From contig NZ_CP076544.1 in NCBI RefSeq assembly GCF_018885305.1, positions 3,338,815 to 3,402,814 of the forward strand: a DNA stretch of 64,000 bases. The letters run 5' to 3'. The notes below the pieces were generated by a model. That model was not told where the DNA came from. It saw only the letters and a list, made by a program, of their open reading frames with translations, and did no database searches. Source of the stretch: Curtobacterium sp. L6-1 (GTDB lineage: Bacteria; Actinomycetota; Actinomycetes; Actinomycetales; Microbacteriaceae). The translations under genes were made by a program, and so were the position numbers. Shown here piece after piece: positions 1 to 7,553 of the stretch; within the stretch, counting starts at the first letter, position 1; every line of letters starts with the position of its first letter.

Positions 1-2
1 AC

Positions 3-401
3 GAGGCCTGCCGGTGGGAGCACGTCATGAGCGAGCAGGTGGAGGTCCGCCTGCTCGAGATGCTCGGCAACCCGACCGAGTCCCCGTACGGCAACCCGAT
101 CCCGGGCCTGGCGGAGATCGGCGGTCCCACCGCTCCGGGCTTCCTCGACGGCGTGCGGAACATCGTGGCGGCCACCGACGACACCGACGCCGTCGCGACC
201 GGCGTCATCCGGCGCCTGGGTGAGCCGGTGCAGTTCGAACCGGAGCTCCTGCACCAGCTCCGCAGTGCCGGGGTCATGCCCGGGCGGACGGCGAGCGTGC
301 AGCGTGCGGGCGCCTACGTGTCGGTCCGCGTCGACGGCGAGGACGCCGGGATCGAACTGCCGACCGAGGTCGCGCAGCACGTCTACATCAGCACCGACTG
401 A
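3..401 (+). CDS. DtxR/IdeR-family metal-dependent transcriptional regulator, C-terminal part
   Basis: The reading frame is open from the left edge, so the N-terminal winged helix is outside the window; 132 residues remain. The visible part begins with EACRWEHVM, which matches the metal-binding segment of DtxR/IdeR (Cys102, Glu105 and His106 in DtxR numbering), followed by the dimerisation segment NPTESPYGNPIPG typical of the family. The last 70 residues fit the SH3-like FeoA domain. A Cys rather than a Glu at the first ligand favours an iron-type (IdeR/DtxR) over a manganese-type (MntR) sensor. The family binds operators as an Fe(II)-loaded dimer and represses iron uptake genes. Which genes it controls here cannot be read from the window. 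Confidence 0.88.
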   Translation, partial: EACRWEHVMSEQVEVRLLEMLGNPTESPYGNPIPGLAEIGGPTAPGFLDGVRNIVAATDDTDAVATGVIRRLGEPVQFEPELLHQLRSAGVMPGRTASVQRAGAYVSVRVDGEDAGIELPTEVAQHVYISTD

Positions 402-513
402 GGTGCTCTGAGCGCCGTGCTCCGGCGATCGGAGCGGCGGTCCTGCTCCACGGGCACACGGGTGAGCTAGTCTGCGTCGCGGGGGAACTACGACGCCGAC
501 CGGGGGAGGCACA

Positions 514-2490
514 GTGACGGACATCGAGTTCGACGCAGGCGACGCGAAGGCGATGGCCCGGACTGCGCGGGCGGCCGCCGACACGCTGCGCGGGCAGAGC
601 GGATCGCGGTCGTCGGCAGCGGAGTCAGCGCTCGCGGACTTCGCCGGGTCCTACGCCGACCGGTTCAACGACGCCGTCGTGATCGAGTCCGAGGACCGGT
701 CGAAGCTCGTCGGCGTGCTCACCGACCTCGCCACCGCGGTCGACGCCGCCGTCGCCGCTGCCGAACGCGAGCGCGAGCGCATCCGCGAGCACGCGGCGTG
801 GACGGCGCGGGAGAGCGAGCGTCGAACGGCAGCGGCACAGTCCGGTGCCGGGCTCCTCGCCGACGCCGTCGTGGACACCTGGGACGCCGTCGTCGACCGG
901 GAGCCGTCGAACGAGCCCGGCGCCCGACCCGTCGTCGACGCGGAGTTCCGAGCCCGGGAGCGCGCGCGGTACGCCGGGGGCGGCAGCGGGGGGAAGAGCT
1001 CGGCTGATCCCGCCGCGCTGCGCGGGTTCGTCTCCACCACGTCCGGCCTGGACATCGCGGCGCACACCGAAGCGGTGAGCGTCCGTTCGGCGTGGAACAC
1101 CTTCACGTCCTCCTGCGGGTGGGTCGACTTCGACCGGAAGAGCGTCGCCCAGGGCTTCGAACGGTACGTCGACGAGAACGGCGAGGACCGCTCCTGGATG
1201 ACGAAGACCGCGGGGGCGTTCGAGGACGCCGGAGGTGGTTCGCTGTCGGACGTCCTGCTCGACATCGCGACGATGGGCCAGCGCGCTCCCGCGGTGCAGG
1301 CGCTCTTCGCCTCGGGTCTCACCCCCGCGGAGGTCGCTGCGAAGTGGACGGAACTCGGTCTGACGACGGCCGACCGAACGGCGCTCGAAGGGCTGCCGAC
1401 GTCGGTGCTCGCACAGCTCGGCAACCTCGAGGGCGTCCCCTACTGGGCGCGGAGCACCGCGAACGCGGTCGTGCTCAACCAGCGGATGGGCGACATCGAG
1501 CTCGAGCTCGACCGCCTGGAGGCGTCCCTGCCGTTCTCCCGCGACGCGTCGACCGCGGTGCTGGCACGGATGGCCATGCTGGAGAAGGACCTGAAGTCGC
1601 TGCGGAACATCAACGCGGCGCTGGCCAAGCCGAAGGACGCCGAGGGAGCGCGGTCGCTCATCTCCCTGACCGACGACCACCCGCCGCTCGCGTCGGTCTC
1701 CATCGGCGACCTCGACACCGCCGACGACGTGACCTGGGCCGTCCCGGGCATGAACACGACCACGGCCGACATGAGCAGCTGGACCCGGGCTGCGCAGAAC
1801 ATCTACGACGAGCAGGGACGAAGTGGGAACCCGCCGGACCGAGCGGTGCTCGCCTGGATCGGCTACGAGGCGCCTGACGCCACCACCGTCCTCGGGATGG
1901 GCAAGGCCGAGGCCGGTGCGCCTCGGCTGGCCGCGTCGATCAACGGCCTCGGCGCCGTGCGAGCCGGACGGATGCCCGAGACCAACGTCGTCGCGCACTC
2001 GTACGGCACGACCGTCTCGGCACAGGCGCTCTCGACGACGGACGCGCACGTCGACCGGTTCGTCGCGCTGGGGTCCGCCGGCCTGCCGAACGCGGTCGAC
2101 TCGGCCGGCAAGGTGCACGCCGAGCACGTCTACGTCGGCCAGGCACGGAACGTCCTCCCCGACGAGGCCGGACAGGGCGACCACCTCGCAGCGCTGGGAC
2201 GCAGGGCACCCGGGCACCACGTGGACCCGTCCCGAGAGGTCTTCGGTGCGACGGTCTTCGGGACGGACTCGAACCCCGCCGACGCGGCGGACCGGAAGCC
2301 GGTCCTCAACCACGACCCGCTCACCGGTGACGGGTCCGGCTACCTGGACGCCGACACCGAGTCCGTGTACAACGTGGGGCGGGTCACGACGGGGCACGAG
2401 GACGATGCGACCGCGTACCACCCGAAACCACCGACGAAGCGAGACCAGGACCTGATCGACGGGAAGCCCTGGTGGATGGCGGGACGATGA
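514..2490 (+). CDS. DUF1023-type alpha/beta-hydrolase with helical N-terminal region
   Basis: A 658-residue protein starting at GTG, preceded by a purine-rich gggggag about 7 bases upstream. Residues 1-110 are Ala-rich and helical, with stretches resembling WXG100/LXG-like N-termini of actinobacterial cell-surface proteins. The C-terminal part has an alpha/beta-hydrolase core: a beta strand reading VTWAVPGMNT near residue 408 and a nucleophile elbow AHSYGT near residue 495, which fits the DUF1023 family of actinobacterial hydrolases. No signal peptide is visible, so export, if any, would need another route. The substrate is unknown. The next gene overlaps its stop codon, so the two are probably translated together. 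Confidence 0.75.
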   Translation: MTDIEFDAGDAKAMARTARAAADTLRGQSGSRSSAAESALADFAGSYADRFNDAVVIESEDRSKLVGVLTDLATAVDAAVAAAERERERIREHAAWTARESERRTAAAQSGAGLLADAVVDTWDAVVDREPSNEPGARPVVDAEFRARERARYAGGGSGGKSSADPAALRGFVSTTSGLDIAAHTEAVSVRSAWNTFTSSCGWVDFDRKSVAQGFERYVDENGEDRSWMTKTAGAFEDAGGGSLSDVLLDIATMGQRAPAVQALFASGLTPAEVAAKWTELGLTTADRTALEGLPTSVLAQLGNLEGVPYWARSTANAVVLNQRMGDIELELDRLEASLPFSRDASTAVLARMAMLEKDLKSLRNINAALAKPKDAEGARSLISLTDDHPPLASVSIGDLDTADDVTWAVPGMNTTTADMSSWTRAAQNIYDEQGRSGNPPDRAVLAWIGYEAPDATTVLGMGKAEAGAPRLAASINGLGAVRAGRMPETNVVAHSYGTTVSAQALSTTDAHVDRFVALGSAGLPNAVDSAGKVHAEHVYVGQARNVLPDEAGQGDHLAALGRRAPGHHVDPSREVFGATVFGTDSNPADAADRKPVLNHDPLTGDGSGYLDADTESVYNVGRVTTGHEDDATAYHPKPPTKRDQDLIDGKPWWMAGR

Positions 2491-3029
2491 CGACGACGAC
2501 CACCGCACGATGGACCACGGCGAGGCGCGCCGTCGCGGGCGTCCTCGTCATGACGGCCACCACCACCGTGCTCGCAGGCTGTGTCCTGCGGGGACCCGAC
2601 ACCGCAGCACCAGGACGAACGGAGCCGACCGTGGACGCCGACACCGCGAAGCAGCAGATGATCGAAGCCGTCGACGACGCCACCGAGCGACTCGGTGGGG
2701 AGTGGAAGGCGCGCACCGGCCCGGACTACCCGGAAGACTGCGAACTCGAGGACGGCATGCCAGGGGCGCAGTGGCGCTACCTGAGCGGGAGCACGCTCGA
2801 GGGGTCGCCCGACGAGGACGCCACCCGCATGGAGGAGCACTGGAAGTCCCAGGGGATGCAGGTCGTCCGCCGCGAGTCGAGCGACGGTCCGGCGGTCATC
2901 GGCAGCGGTGGCGGGAAGATCGCGTCGATCAGCGCGTACGCGTACCCCGGGAACTACACCGTGCAGGCGGTCTCGCTGTGCTTCCCCGGCAACGCCGACG
3001 ACATCGCCGAGGACCTCTCCGGCGAGTGA
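2487..3029 (+). CDS. Predicted lipoprotein coupled to the DUF1023 hydrolase
   Basis: A 180-residue protein. ATG at 2487 overlaps the stop codon of the upstream hydrolase (ATGA), so I prefer it to a GTG 15 bases earlier. The N-terminus has Arg residues, a hydrophobic stretch and a lipobox VLAGC, giving a lipidated Cys near residue 32 and anchoring on the outer face of the membrane. The remaining 150 residues are acidic and hydrophilic with two further Cys. No known domain is recognised. The tight coupling suggests it works with the hydrolase, for example as a surface partner, but this is inference. Confidence 0.75.
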   Translation: MTTTTTARWTTARRAVAGVLVMTATTTVLAGCVLRGPDTAAPGRTEPTVDADTAKQQMIEAVDDATERLGGEWKARTGPDYPEDCELEDGMPGAQWRYLSGSTLEGSPDEDATRMEEHWKSQGMQVVRRESSDGPAVIGSGGGKIASISAYAYPGNYTVQAVSLCFPGNADDIAEDLSGE

Positions 3030-3275
3030 CCTGTCGCCCGCCGGCACAGCACGGGCCAGGGTGCCGGGCGTCACAGCACGAGGGTCCGTTGGTGGACCGG
3101 GATCGCGGCGGTGAACTCGCGCCTGGGCCCTCGTGGTGGGCGAACCATAGGGGGTACACGTCGGGGGTACAACACCTTTGCGGACGTACAAGAACCGGGC
3201 GCACCGGTCCAACGCCTTCGACAGCGCTCTGACCGGGGCTTCTTCACCTGTTCGTTACCAGATCACGGTTTCATC

Positions 3276-3304
3276 TCGACAGCGTGACCGAGCGCCCGTA
3301 CACT
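3276..3304 (+). promoter_or_regulatory. Candidate promoter of the NlpC/P60 gene
   Basis: TCGACA (3276-3281) and TACACT (3299-3304) are separated by 17 bases, a good fit to a housekeeping sigma promoter. Transcription would start near 3311, giving a 5' leader of about 145 bases. The stretch 3030-3275 upstream contains a near direct repeat of GGGGGTACA (3132-3160) and no gene. Confidence 0.5.
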
Positions 3305-3310
3305 CGACGA

Positions 3311-3456
3311 GTCCCCGGGAGCAGCGATCGCGGGGACCCGTGGCAGGACGTCTCACGACCCGTCTCCTGCCTGGATCGGAAACGATGACGAACGGATGGG
3401 GTTGCACACGCTCGGTCGACCACCGGGTGCGTGTCGATGAGACGCCGGAGACCCAC
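3311..3456 (+). promoter_or_regulatory. Structured 5' leader of the NlpC/P60 gene, possible riboswitch
   Basis: Two perfect stems lie side by side: GTCCCCG (3311-3317) with CGGGGAC (3331-3337), and GGCAGGA (3342-3348) with TCCTGCC (3365-3371). Conserved-looking stretches GGGGACCC and ATGGGGTT follow. Cell-wall hydrolase genes of actinobacteria are often controlled by the cyclic di-AMP (ydaO/yuaA) riboswitch, and the position suits one, but I cannot match the whole consensus by eye. Confidence 0.35.
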
Positions 3457-4473
3457 TTGACCCACACCGGTACCGCCGCGGACGACTCGACGACCGCGAA
3501 CCCGACGACCTCCGGTGACGCCACCGCAGCTCCCCTGACCCGCAGGGCAGCACGCGAAGCAGCCGAGCGTGCCACGCGCCGACCGCTCGCCCGCACGGCG
3601 TCCACCCCCGCCCGCACGACCGCGGCCCGCCCGACGGCGGCCCGCACCGGCAGCGCACTCGGTGTCACCCGCACCGCCGCCACCCGCTCGGCAGCAGCGC
3701 CGACGAGCTCCTCGCGCAAGCGGAAGTTCATGGCGCCCGTCGTGCTCGCGGTCGCCGCCGGCATGTTCGGCACGATGGCCGTCCCCGCCGCCTTCGCGAA
3801 CACCCAGCCGACGACCGCGGACGCCGCCCGCGCCGCAGCCCCGGTCCAGACGCAGGAGTTCGACGTCTCCGCCGCCGCGGGCACCGCCGACACCTCGCGC
3901 GACGGCTTCGGCGCCACCTCGACCGCGACGCTCGCAGCCGAGAAGCAGGCCGAGCACGCGACGGAGGTCGAGGCCGCCCGCGCCGCGAAGGCCGCCGAGT
4001 TCGCCTACGACGGCAAGACGGCGAAGGACTACCTCGCCGACTCGACGACGACCTCCACCACCACGGACACGGCCGCGACCACCACCTCGGCCGCGCCGGC
4101 CGCTGCCGCCCCCGCCGCCGGCACCCCGTTCTCCCTGCCCGCCGTGGTCGCCACCGCGAAGCAGTACATCGGGACGCCCTACGTCTTCGGCGGCGCCACC
4201 CCGGCCGGCTTCGACTGCTCCGGCTACGTCATGTACGTGTACGCGCAGTACGGCATCAGCCTGGCGCACTCGGTCCCGCTGCAGGACCAGGCCGGCACCA
4301 CGATCCCCGAGTCCGAGGCGCAGCCCGGCGACGTGGTCATCTTCAACAACGAGGCGCACGACGGCTTCTACATGGGCAACGGCATGATCATGGACGCCCC
4401 GAAGCCCGGTGGCGCGATCTCGATCCGTCCAATCTGGACGAGCGACTACCACATCGTGCGCTTCGGGATCTGA
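3457..4473 (+). CDS. Secreted NlpC/P60 family peptidoglycan endopeptidase
   Basis: TTG at 3457 is chosen because GGAG sits six bases upstream and the longer frame (in-frame ATG at 3385) would run through the structured leader. The 338-residue product has about 86 Arg/Ala/Thr-rich residues, then a hydrophobic export segment (about residues 90-112), an Ala/Thr-rich linker, and a C-terminal NlpC/P60 domain from about residue 225. The catalytic Cys254 lies in FDCSGY and a His301 in AHDGFYMG; these fit the family's Cys-His pair. The family cleaves peptide bonds in peptidoglycan stems. The long polar segment before the export signal is unusual but recurs in actinobacterial relatives. An intrinsic terminator follows. 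Confidence 0.82.
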   Translation: MTHTGTAADDSTTANPTTSGDATAAPLTRRAAREAAERATRRPLARTASTPARTTAARPTAARTGSALGVTRTAATRSAAAPTSSSRKRKFMAPVVLAVAAGMFGTMAVPAAFANTQPTTADAARAAAPVQTQEFDVSAAAGTADTSRDGFGATSTATLAAEKQAEHATEVEAARAAKAAEFAYDGKTAKDYLADSTTTSTTTDTAATTTSAAPAAAAPAAGTPFSLPAVVATAKQYIGTPYVFGGATPAGFDCSGYVMYVYAQYGISLAHSVPLQDQAGTTIPESEAQPGDVVIFNNEAHDGFYMGNGMIMDAPKPGGAISIRPIWTSDYHIVRFGI

Positions 4474-4528
4474 CTTCCCCGGAGCACCGTGTCCGACGTC
4501 CTGCCGTCGACCATGTGAACACCGTCCG

Positions 4529-4563
4529 AACCGGCCCCGCACCCCTCGTGCGGGGCCGGTTTC
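4529..4563 (+). terminator. Intrinsic terminator after the NlpC/P60 gene
   Basis: Arms AACCGGCCCCGCAC (4529-4542) and GTGCGGGGCCGGTT (4548-4561) are perfectly complementary around a 5-base loop and run into a short T tract. Confidence 0.85.
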
Positions 4564-4612
4564 TGGGTTAGCCTCCATGCATCGGTTCGACTCGACCCGA
4601 ACGGGAGACCAC

Positions 4613-4708
4613 ATGTCGACGTCACGCACGACCCGCACCATGGGTCTGCGCGTGCACGTCGACATACGGACGACCACAGCCTGCGGGCCTCGACCCGCAC
4701 GCGACTGA
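4613..4708 (+). CDS. Very small ORF, 31 residues, possible leader peptide
   Basis: ATG at 4613 has a good ribosome site (GGGAG, six bases upstream). The 31-residue basic peptide (six Arg, six Thr) stops at 4708, two bases before a hairpin that looks like a terminator. A short translated ORF followed at once by a terminator and then a gene (HNH nuclease at 4883) is the layout of an attenuation leader. The peptide has no run of one amino acid that would name a regulator, so it could equally be a free-standing small protein or chance. Confidence 0.35.
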   Translation: MSTSRTTRTMGLRVHVDIRTTTACGPRPARD

Positions 4709-4710
4709 CC

Positions 4711-4750
4711 AGAGCACTGCCCTGACGGGTGGTGCTCTTCGTGTTTCCGG
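4711..4750 (+). terminator. Hairpin after the small ORF, terminator or attenuator
   Basis: AGAGCAC (4711-4717) pairs with GTGCTCT (4732-4738), with partial pairing inside, followed by the T-containing tract cttcgtgttt. It separates the small ORF from the HNH gene. A second GC hairpin (ccccaccgcggtgggg) follows at about 4755-4770. Confidence 0.5.
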
Positions 4751-4882
4751 CCCTCCCCACCGCGGTGGGGCAGCGCCGGCCGGTGCCACCCCGGTGCCGG
4801 AGGCCGTGACCACCCGCTCGACGCCGACCGACCCGGTGCCCGCACCGCCTGGAAGCCGTCCAGGCACGTCGGAAGGGAACCC

Positions 4883-5377
4883 ATGCGCACTCTCGTCCTC
4901 AACGCCGGTTACGAGCCCCTCGCGGTGATCTCGTTCCGTCGAGCCCTGGTCCTCGTCATGAACCAGAAGGCATCTGTCGTCGCCGCCGACACCCTGCACC
5001 CCGTCACCGGTGCCGCCGTCAGCTACGACCGACCGTCCGTCATCATCCTGACCCGGTACGTGCGCATCCCGCAGTCCCGGCTGATCCCGGTGTCCCGGCG
5101 CGGTGTGCTCCGCCGGGACGCCAACCGGTGCGCCTACTGCGGGCGGAACGCCACCACGATCGACCACGTGCAGCCGAAGTCCCGCGGGGGGCGCGATTCG
5201 TGGGAGAACCTCGTGGCGTGCTGCCTCGCCTGCAACAACGTCAAGGGCGACCGCACCCCGCGCGAGATGGGGTGGACGCTGCGCTTCCCGCCGAAGGCCC
5301 CGCACGGTTCGGCCTGGGTCGTGCGCGGCATCGAGCGGCCGCAGCCGGACTGGGACGAGTACCTGGTCGCCGCGTAG
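4883..5377 (+). CDS. HNH endonuclease
   Basis: A 164-residue protein with ribosome site GGAAGGG upstream of ATG. The C-terminal half carries the HNH core with zinc ligands: CAYC near residue 88, DHVQPKSRGG (the catalytic His), N-L-V, and CCLACN with a following Lys. The N-terminus (LVLNAGYEPLAV) is the one typical of the stand-alone HNH proteins found in nearly every actinobacterial genome. They are presumed metal-dependent nucleases, but no restriction or mobile partner is nearby, so a housekeeping role is more likely than a defence one. Confidence 0.88.
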   Translation: MRTLVLNAGYEPLAVISFRRALVLVMNQKASVVAADTLHPVTGAAVSYDRPSVIILTRYVRIPQSRLIPVSRRGVLRRDANRCAYCGRNATTIDHVQPKSRGGRDSWENLVACCLACNNVKGDRTPREMGWTLRFPPKAPHGSAWVVRGIERPQPDWDEYLVAA

Positions 5378-5390
5378 CGGCGTCCCCGGG

Positions 5391-5446
5391 GCACGACGGA
5401 CGGGAGGCCCGTGGCGAGCTCGCCACGGGCCTCCCGTCCGTCGTGC
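5391..5446. terminator. Bidirectional terminator, 56-base perfect palindrome
   Basis: The arms 5391-5418 and 5419-5446 are exact reverse complements with no mismatch, core ACGGGAGGCCCGTGGCGAG. It lies between the convergent HNH and acid phosphatase genes. The same core recurs at 10272, 37807 and 46409. Confidence 0.8.
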
Positions 5447-5455
5447 GGTCGGTCG

Positions 5456-7156
5456 TCAGGGCAGGTAGTACGTCGGGTTCGGCAGCTTCACCGACCGGTC
5501 GGCGGAGCCGCCGACGAGGTCGCTGTACTGGTCGCCGACGTTGGCGACGACGTCGTAGCCGCCGCCGGCCCGCGACTCGACGTGCGCGCGGGTCTGCGCC
5601 TTGTACTCGATCGTCGTGCACTTCGCGGTGGCGCAGTGCACGTAGGACGGCTGCTCGGACGATCCGGTGCCGGTCCACTTCGTGTAGTACGTGCGGTTGC
5701 CGTCCTGCGTCGCCGTGAACTGCGGGAAGCCCACCTTGTGCAGGTTCTCGATGGTCGCGGTCTGCTGCGCCTCGTTCCGCCCGGTCAGGCCGATCACGGT
5801 GCAGCCGGCCCGCTGGGCGGCCGCCACGAGCCCGGTCATCGCCGGGGTGGCCGGGAACCGCTCGTCCTGCACCCAGACGTCCTGCTCGGCCGGGTTGAAC
5901 ACGAAGTGCATGTCCGCGACCTCCATGTCGTACGTCCACAGGGTCGTGTCGTCGGCGTCGAGGACGATCGCCGGCTTGCGGTGCCGAGGCTCGGCGGCGG
6001 TGCAGGCCGCGGTGATCGCCGGGGTCTGTCGCGCGACGACGGACCGCATCTCACGGATGTAGGGGCTGTCGGTCTTGTCCGCGATGCCCGTGCCCGGGTC
6101 GCCGTAGTACGTCGCGATGGTGGCCTTCACCGAGTCGATGTTCGGGATGCCCTCGCCGCCCTGCGTCCGGCCGGAGGAGCCGTCCGCGGCCATCCGGAAG
6201 TGCGTGCGCGGCGCCAGCTTCGGCTCACGCACGCCGGGGAGGTCTGCCGAGGGGAGGTAGTACGTCGGGTTCGGGAGCTTGAGGGTCCGGTCCGCGAAGC
6301 CACCCTGCAGGTCGGACCACTGGTCGCCCACGTTGAGGGTGATGTCGTAGCCGAGGTCCTGCTCGATGTGCTTGCGGGTCAGGGCCTTGTACTCGACCGT
6401 GGTGCACTTCGCCGTGGCACACGTGACGTAGCTCGGCTGCTGCGAGGCGCCCTTGCCGGTCCACTTCGTGAAGAACCGGTCGGCGGTGAAGCCCGAGTAG
6501 CCGACCTTCGCCAGGTTGCCGAGCGTCGCGGCCTTCTGGTCGTCGTTCCGGCCGGTGATCCCGAAGACCGTGAAGCCGATCCGCTGCGCCGCGTTCACGA
6601 AGCCGACCATCGACGGGGTCGCCGGGAAGCGCTGCCCCTGCACCCAGACGTCCTGCTCGGCCGGGTCGAACACGAAGTGCATGTCCGCGACCTCCATGTC
6701 GTACGTCTCGAGGGTGGTGTCGTCGGCGTCGAACACGATCGCGGGCTTCTCGCCGTGCCGGACCGCGCGGTCGTAGGTGCGCTGGAGGGCACGGGTCTGC
6801 TTCGCGACGATCGACCGCATCTCCCGGATGTACGGGCTGTCGGTCTTGTCGGCGATGCCGGTGCCCGGGTCGCCGTAGTACGTCGCGATGGTCTTCTTGA
6901 CGGAGTCGATGTTCGGGATGCCCTCGCCGCCCTCGGTCGCGCCTGACGAGCCGTCCGGCGCCATCGTGAAGTGGGTCCGCGGGGTCAGGTGCCGGTCGGT
7001 CCGGCTGGTGTGGGCGCTGCCGGTCGTGACGGTCGTGGAGGCGGTGCTCGCGGTGGCCGCGTCGGCGGCGGTGCCGCTGAGCAGGCCGCCGGCGAGCGCC
7101 GCGGCGGTGACGGCTGCGATCGCCGCGGAGCGGCGCAGGGGAGCGGGGAAGGGCAT
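5456..7156 (-). CDS. Exported acid phosphatase with two tandem HAD (class IIIB-like) domains
   Basis: A 566-residue protein with an Ala-rich signal peptide (cleavage likely after AADA, near residue 33). It contains the same domain twice: residues about 58-302 and 315-566. Both copies start at PRTHF.MA.DGSSG, both have HAD motif I DADDTT (near 143 and 400) and both end NPTYYLP. Motif II appears as TGRN (201-204) and its counterpart. The fold fits the HAD acid phosphatases (HAD subfamily IIIB), which hydrolyse phosphomonoesters outside the membrane. Both copies keep motif I, so both may be active. Paired Cys residues in each copy could form disulfides after export. Confidence 0.85.
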   Translation of the reverse strand: MPFPAPLRRSAAIAAVTAAALAGGLLSGTAADAATASTASTTVTTGSAHTSRTDRHLTPRTHFTMAPDGSSGATEGGEGIPNIDSVKKTIATYYGDPGTGIADKTDSPYIREMRSIVAKQTRALQRTYDRAVRHGEKPAIVFDADDTTLETYDMEVADMHFVFDPAEQDVWVQGQRFPATPSMVGFVNAAQRIGFTVFGITGRNDDQKAATLGNLAKVGYSGFTADRFFTKWTGKGASQQPSYVTCATAKCTTVEYKALTRKHIEQDLGYDITLNVGDQWSDLQGGFADRTLKLPNPTYYLPSADLPGVREPKLAPRTHFRMAADGSSGRTQGGEGIPNIDSVKATIATYYGDPGTGIADKTDSPYIREMRSVVARQTPAITAACTAAEPRHRKPAIVLDADDTTLWTYDMEVADMHFVFNPAEQDVWVQDERFPATPAMTGLVAAAQRAGCTVIGLTGRNEAQQTATIENLHKVGFPQFTATQDGNRTYYTKWTGTGSSEQPSYVHCATAKCTTIEYKAQTRAHVESRAGGGYDVVANVGDQYSDLVGGSADRSVKLPNPTYYLP

Positions 7157-7277
7157 GCTGGTCCTCCGGTTCGGGGCACCCCCGACCGGGGGTCGTGACG
7201 ACGCTAGTTGTGAGGGTGCCGTGCGTCCAGGGAACCTGTTGCATCCCTCATCATCGGGCGGGTCCGGCGGCTCCCGC

Positions 7278-7283
7278 TAGAGT
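7278..7283 (+). promoter_or_regulatory. Candidate -10 element of tRNA-Arg
   Basis: TAGAGT ends 10 bases before the mature 5' end of the tRNA. No clear -35 hexamer at 16-18 bases is visible. Confidence 0.4.
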
Positions 7284-7293
7284 GGTCGGGCCG

Positions 7294-7365
7294 GCCTCTG
7301 TAGCTCAATGGAAGAGCAGTTCCGTCCTAAGGAAAGGGTTGGGGGTTCGAGTCCCTCCAGGGGCA
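7294..7365 (+). tRNA. tRNA-Arg, anticodon CCT
   Basis: Acceptor arms GCCTCTG (7294-7300) and CAGGGGC (7358-7364) pair over seven positions with one G-T. The D arm is GCTC/GAGC, the anticodon loop GTCCTAA gives CCT (reads AGG), and the T arm is GGGGG TTCGAGT CCCTC. The first anticodon-stem pair (27-43) is a G/A mismatch. CCA is not encoded. The 3' half is repeated immediately downstream. Confidence 0.88.
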
Positions 7366-7510
7366 CTCCGGTGGTCCGTCCGGTCCCGCCCTCAGGAAAG
7401 GGTTGGGGGTTCGAGTCCCTCCAGGGGCACTCCGGTGGTCCGTCCGGTCCCGCCCTCAGGAAAGGGTTGGGGGTTCGAGTCCCTCCAGGGGCACTCCGGT
7501 GGTCCGTCCG
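7331..7510 (+). repeat. Tandem 64-base array of the tRNA-Arg 3' half
   Basis: Copies begin at 7331 (inside the tRNA), 7395 and 7459, each 64 bases apart. Each copy has the 3' anticodon stem, T arm and 3' acceptor strand, followed by the same spacer cactccggtggtccgtccg. The third copy is identical for 52 bases, then diverges. The ten bases before each copy also resemble the anticodon loop region (7 of 10 match). The extra copies lack a 5' half and cannot fold as tRNAs. There are no unique spacers, so it is not a CRISPR array. Confidence 0.92.
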
Positions 7511-7553
7511 CACCGCCAGGCCACCACCAGACGACGCAGTCCCGGAGGTACCC

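Noticed and set aside
625..2508. A 627-codon open frame antisense to the DUF1023 hydrolase gene
   Set aside because: At 70% G+C long antisense frames arise by chance. Its product is Arg/Val/Asp-rich without domains, and the sense frame has recognisable hydrolase motifs and a ribosome site.
4883..5377. HNH gene as part of a restriction, toxin or mobile system
   Set aside because: There is no methylase, immunity gene, integrase or terminal repeat next to it, and stand-alone HNH proteins of this type are near universal in actinobacteria.
5411..6946. A 511-codon open frame antisense to the acid phosphatase gene
   Set aside because: It is a shadow of the phosphatase; its apparent internal repeats only mirror the duplicated domain.
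7331..7510. CRISPR-like array at the tRNA-Arg repeats
   Set aside because: There are only three copies, spacers are identical, and the repeat is the tRNA 3' half. No cas genes are present.
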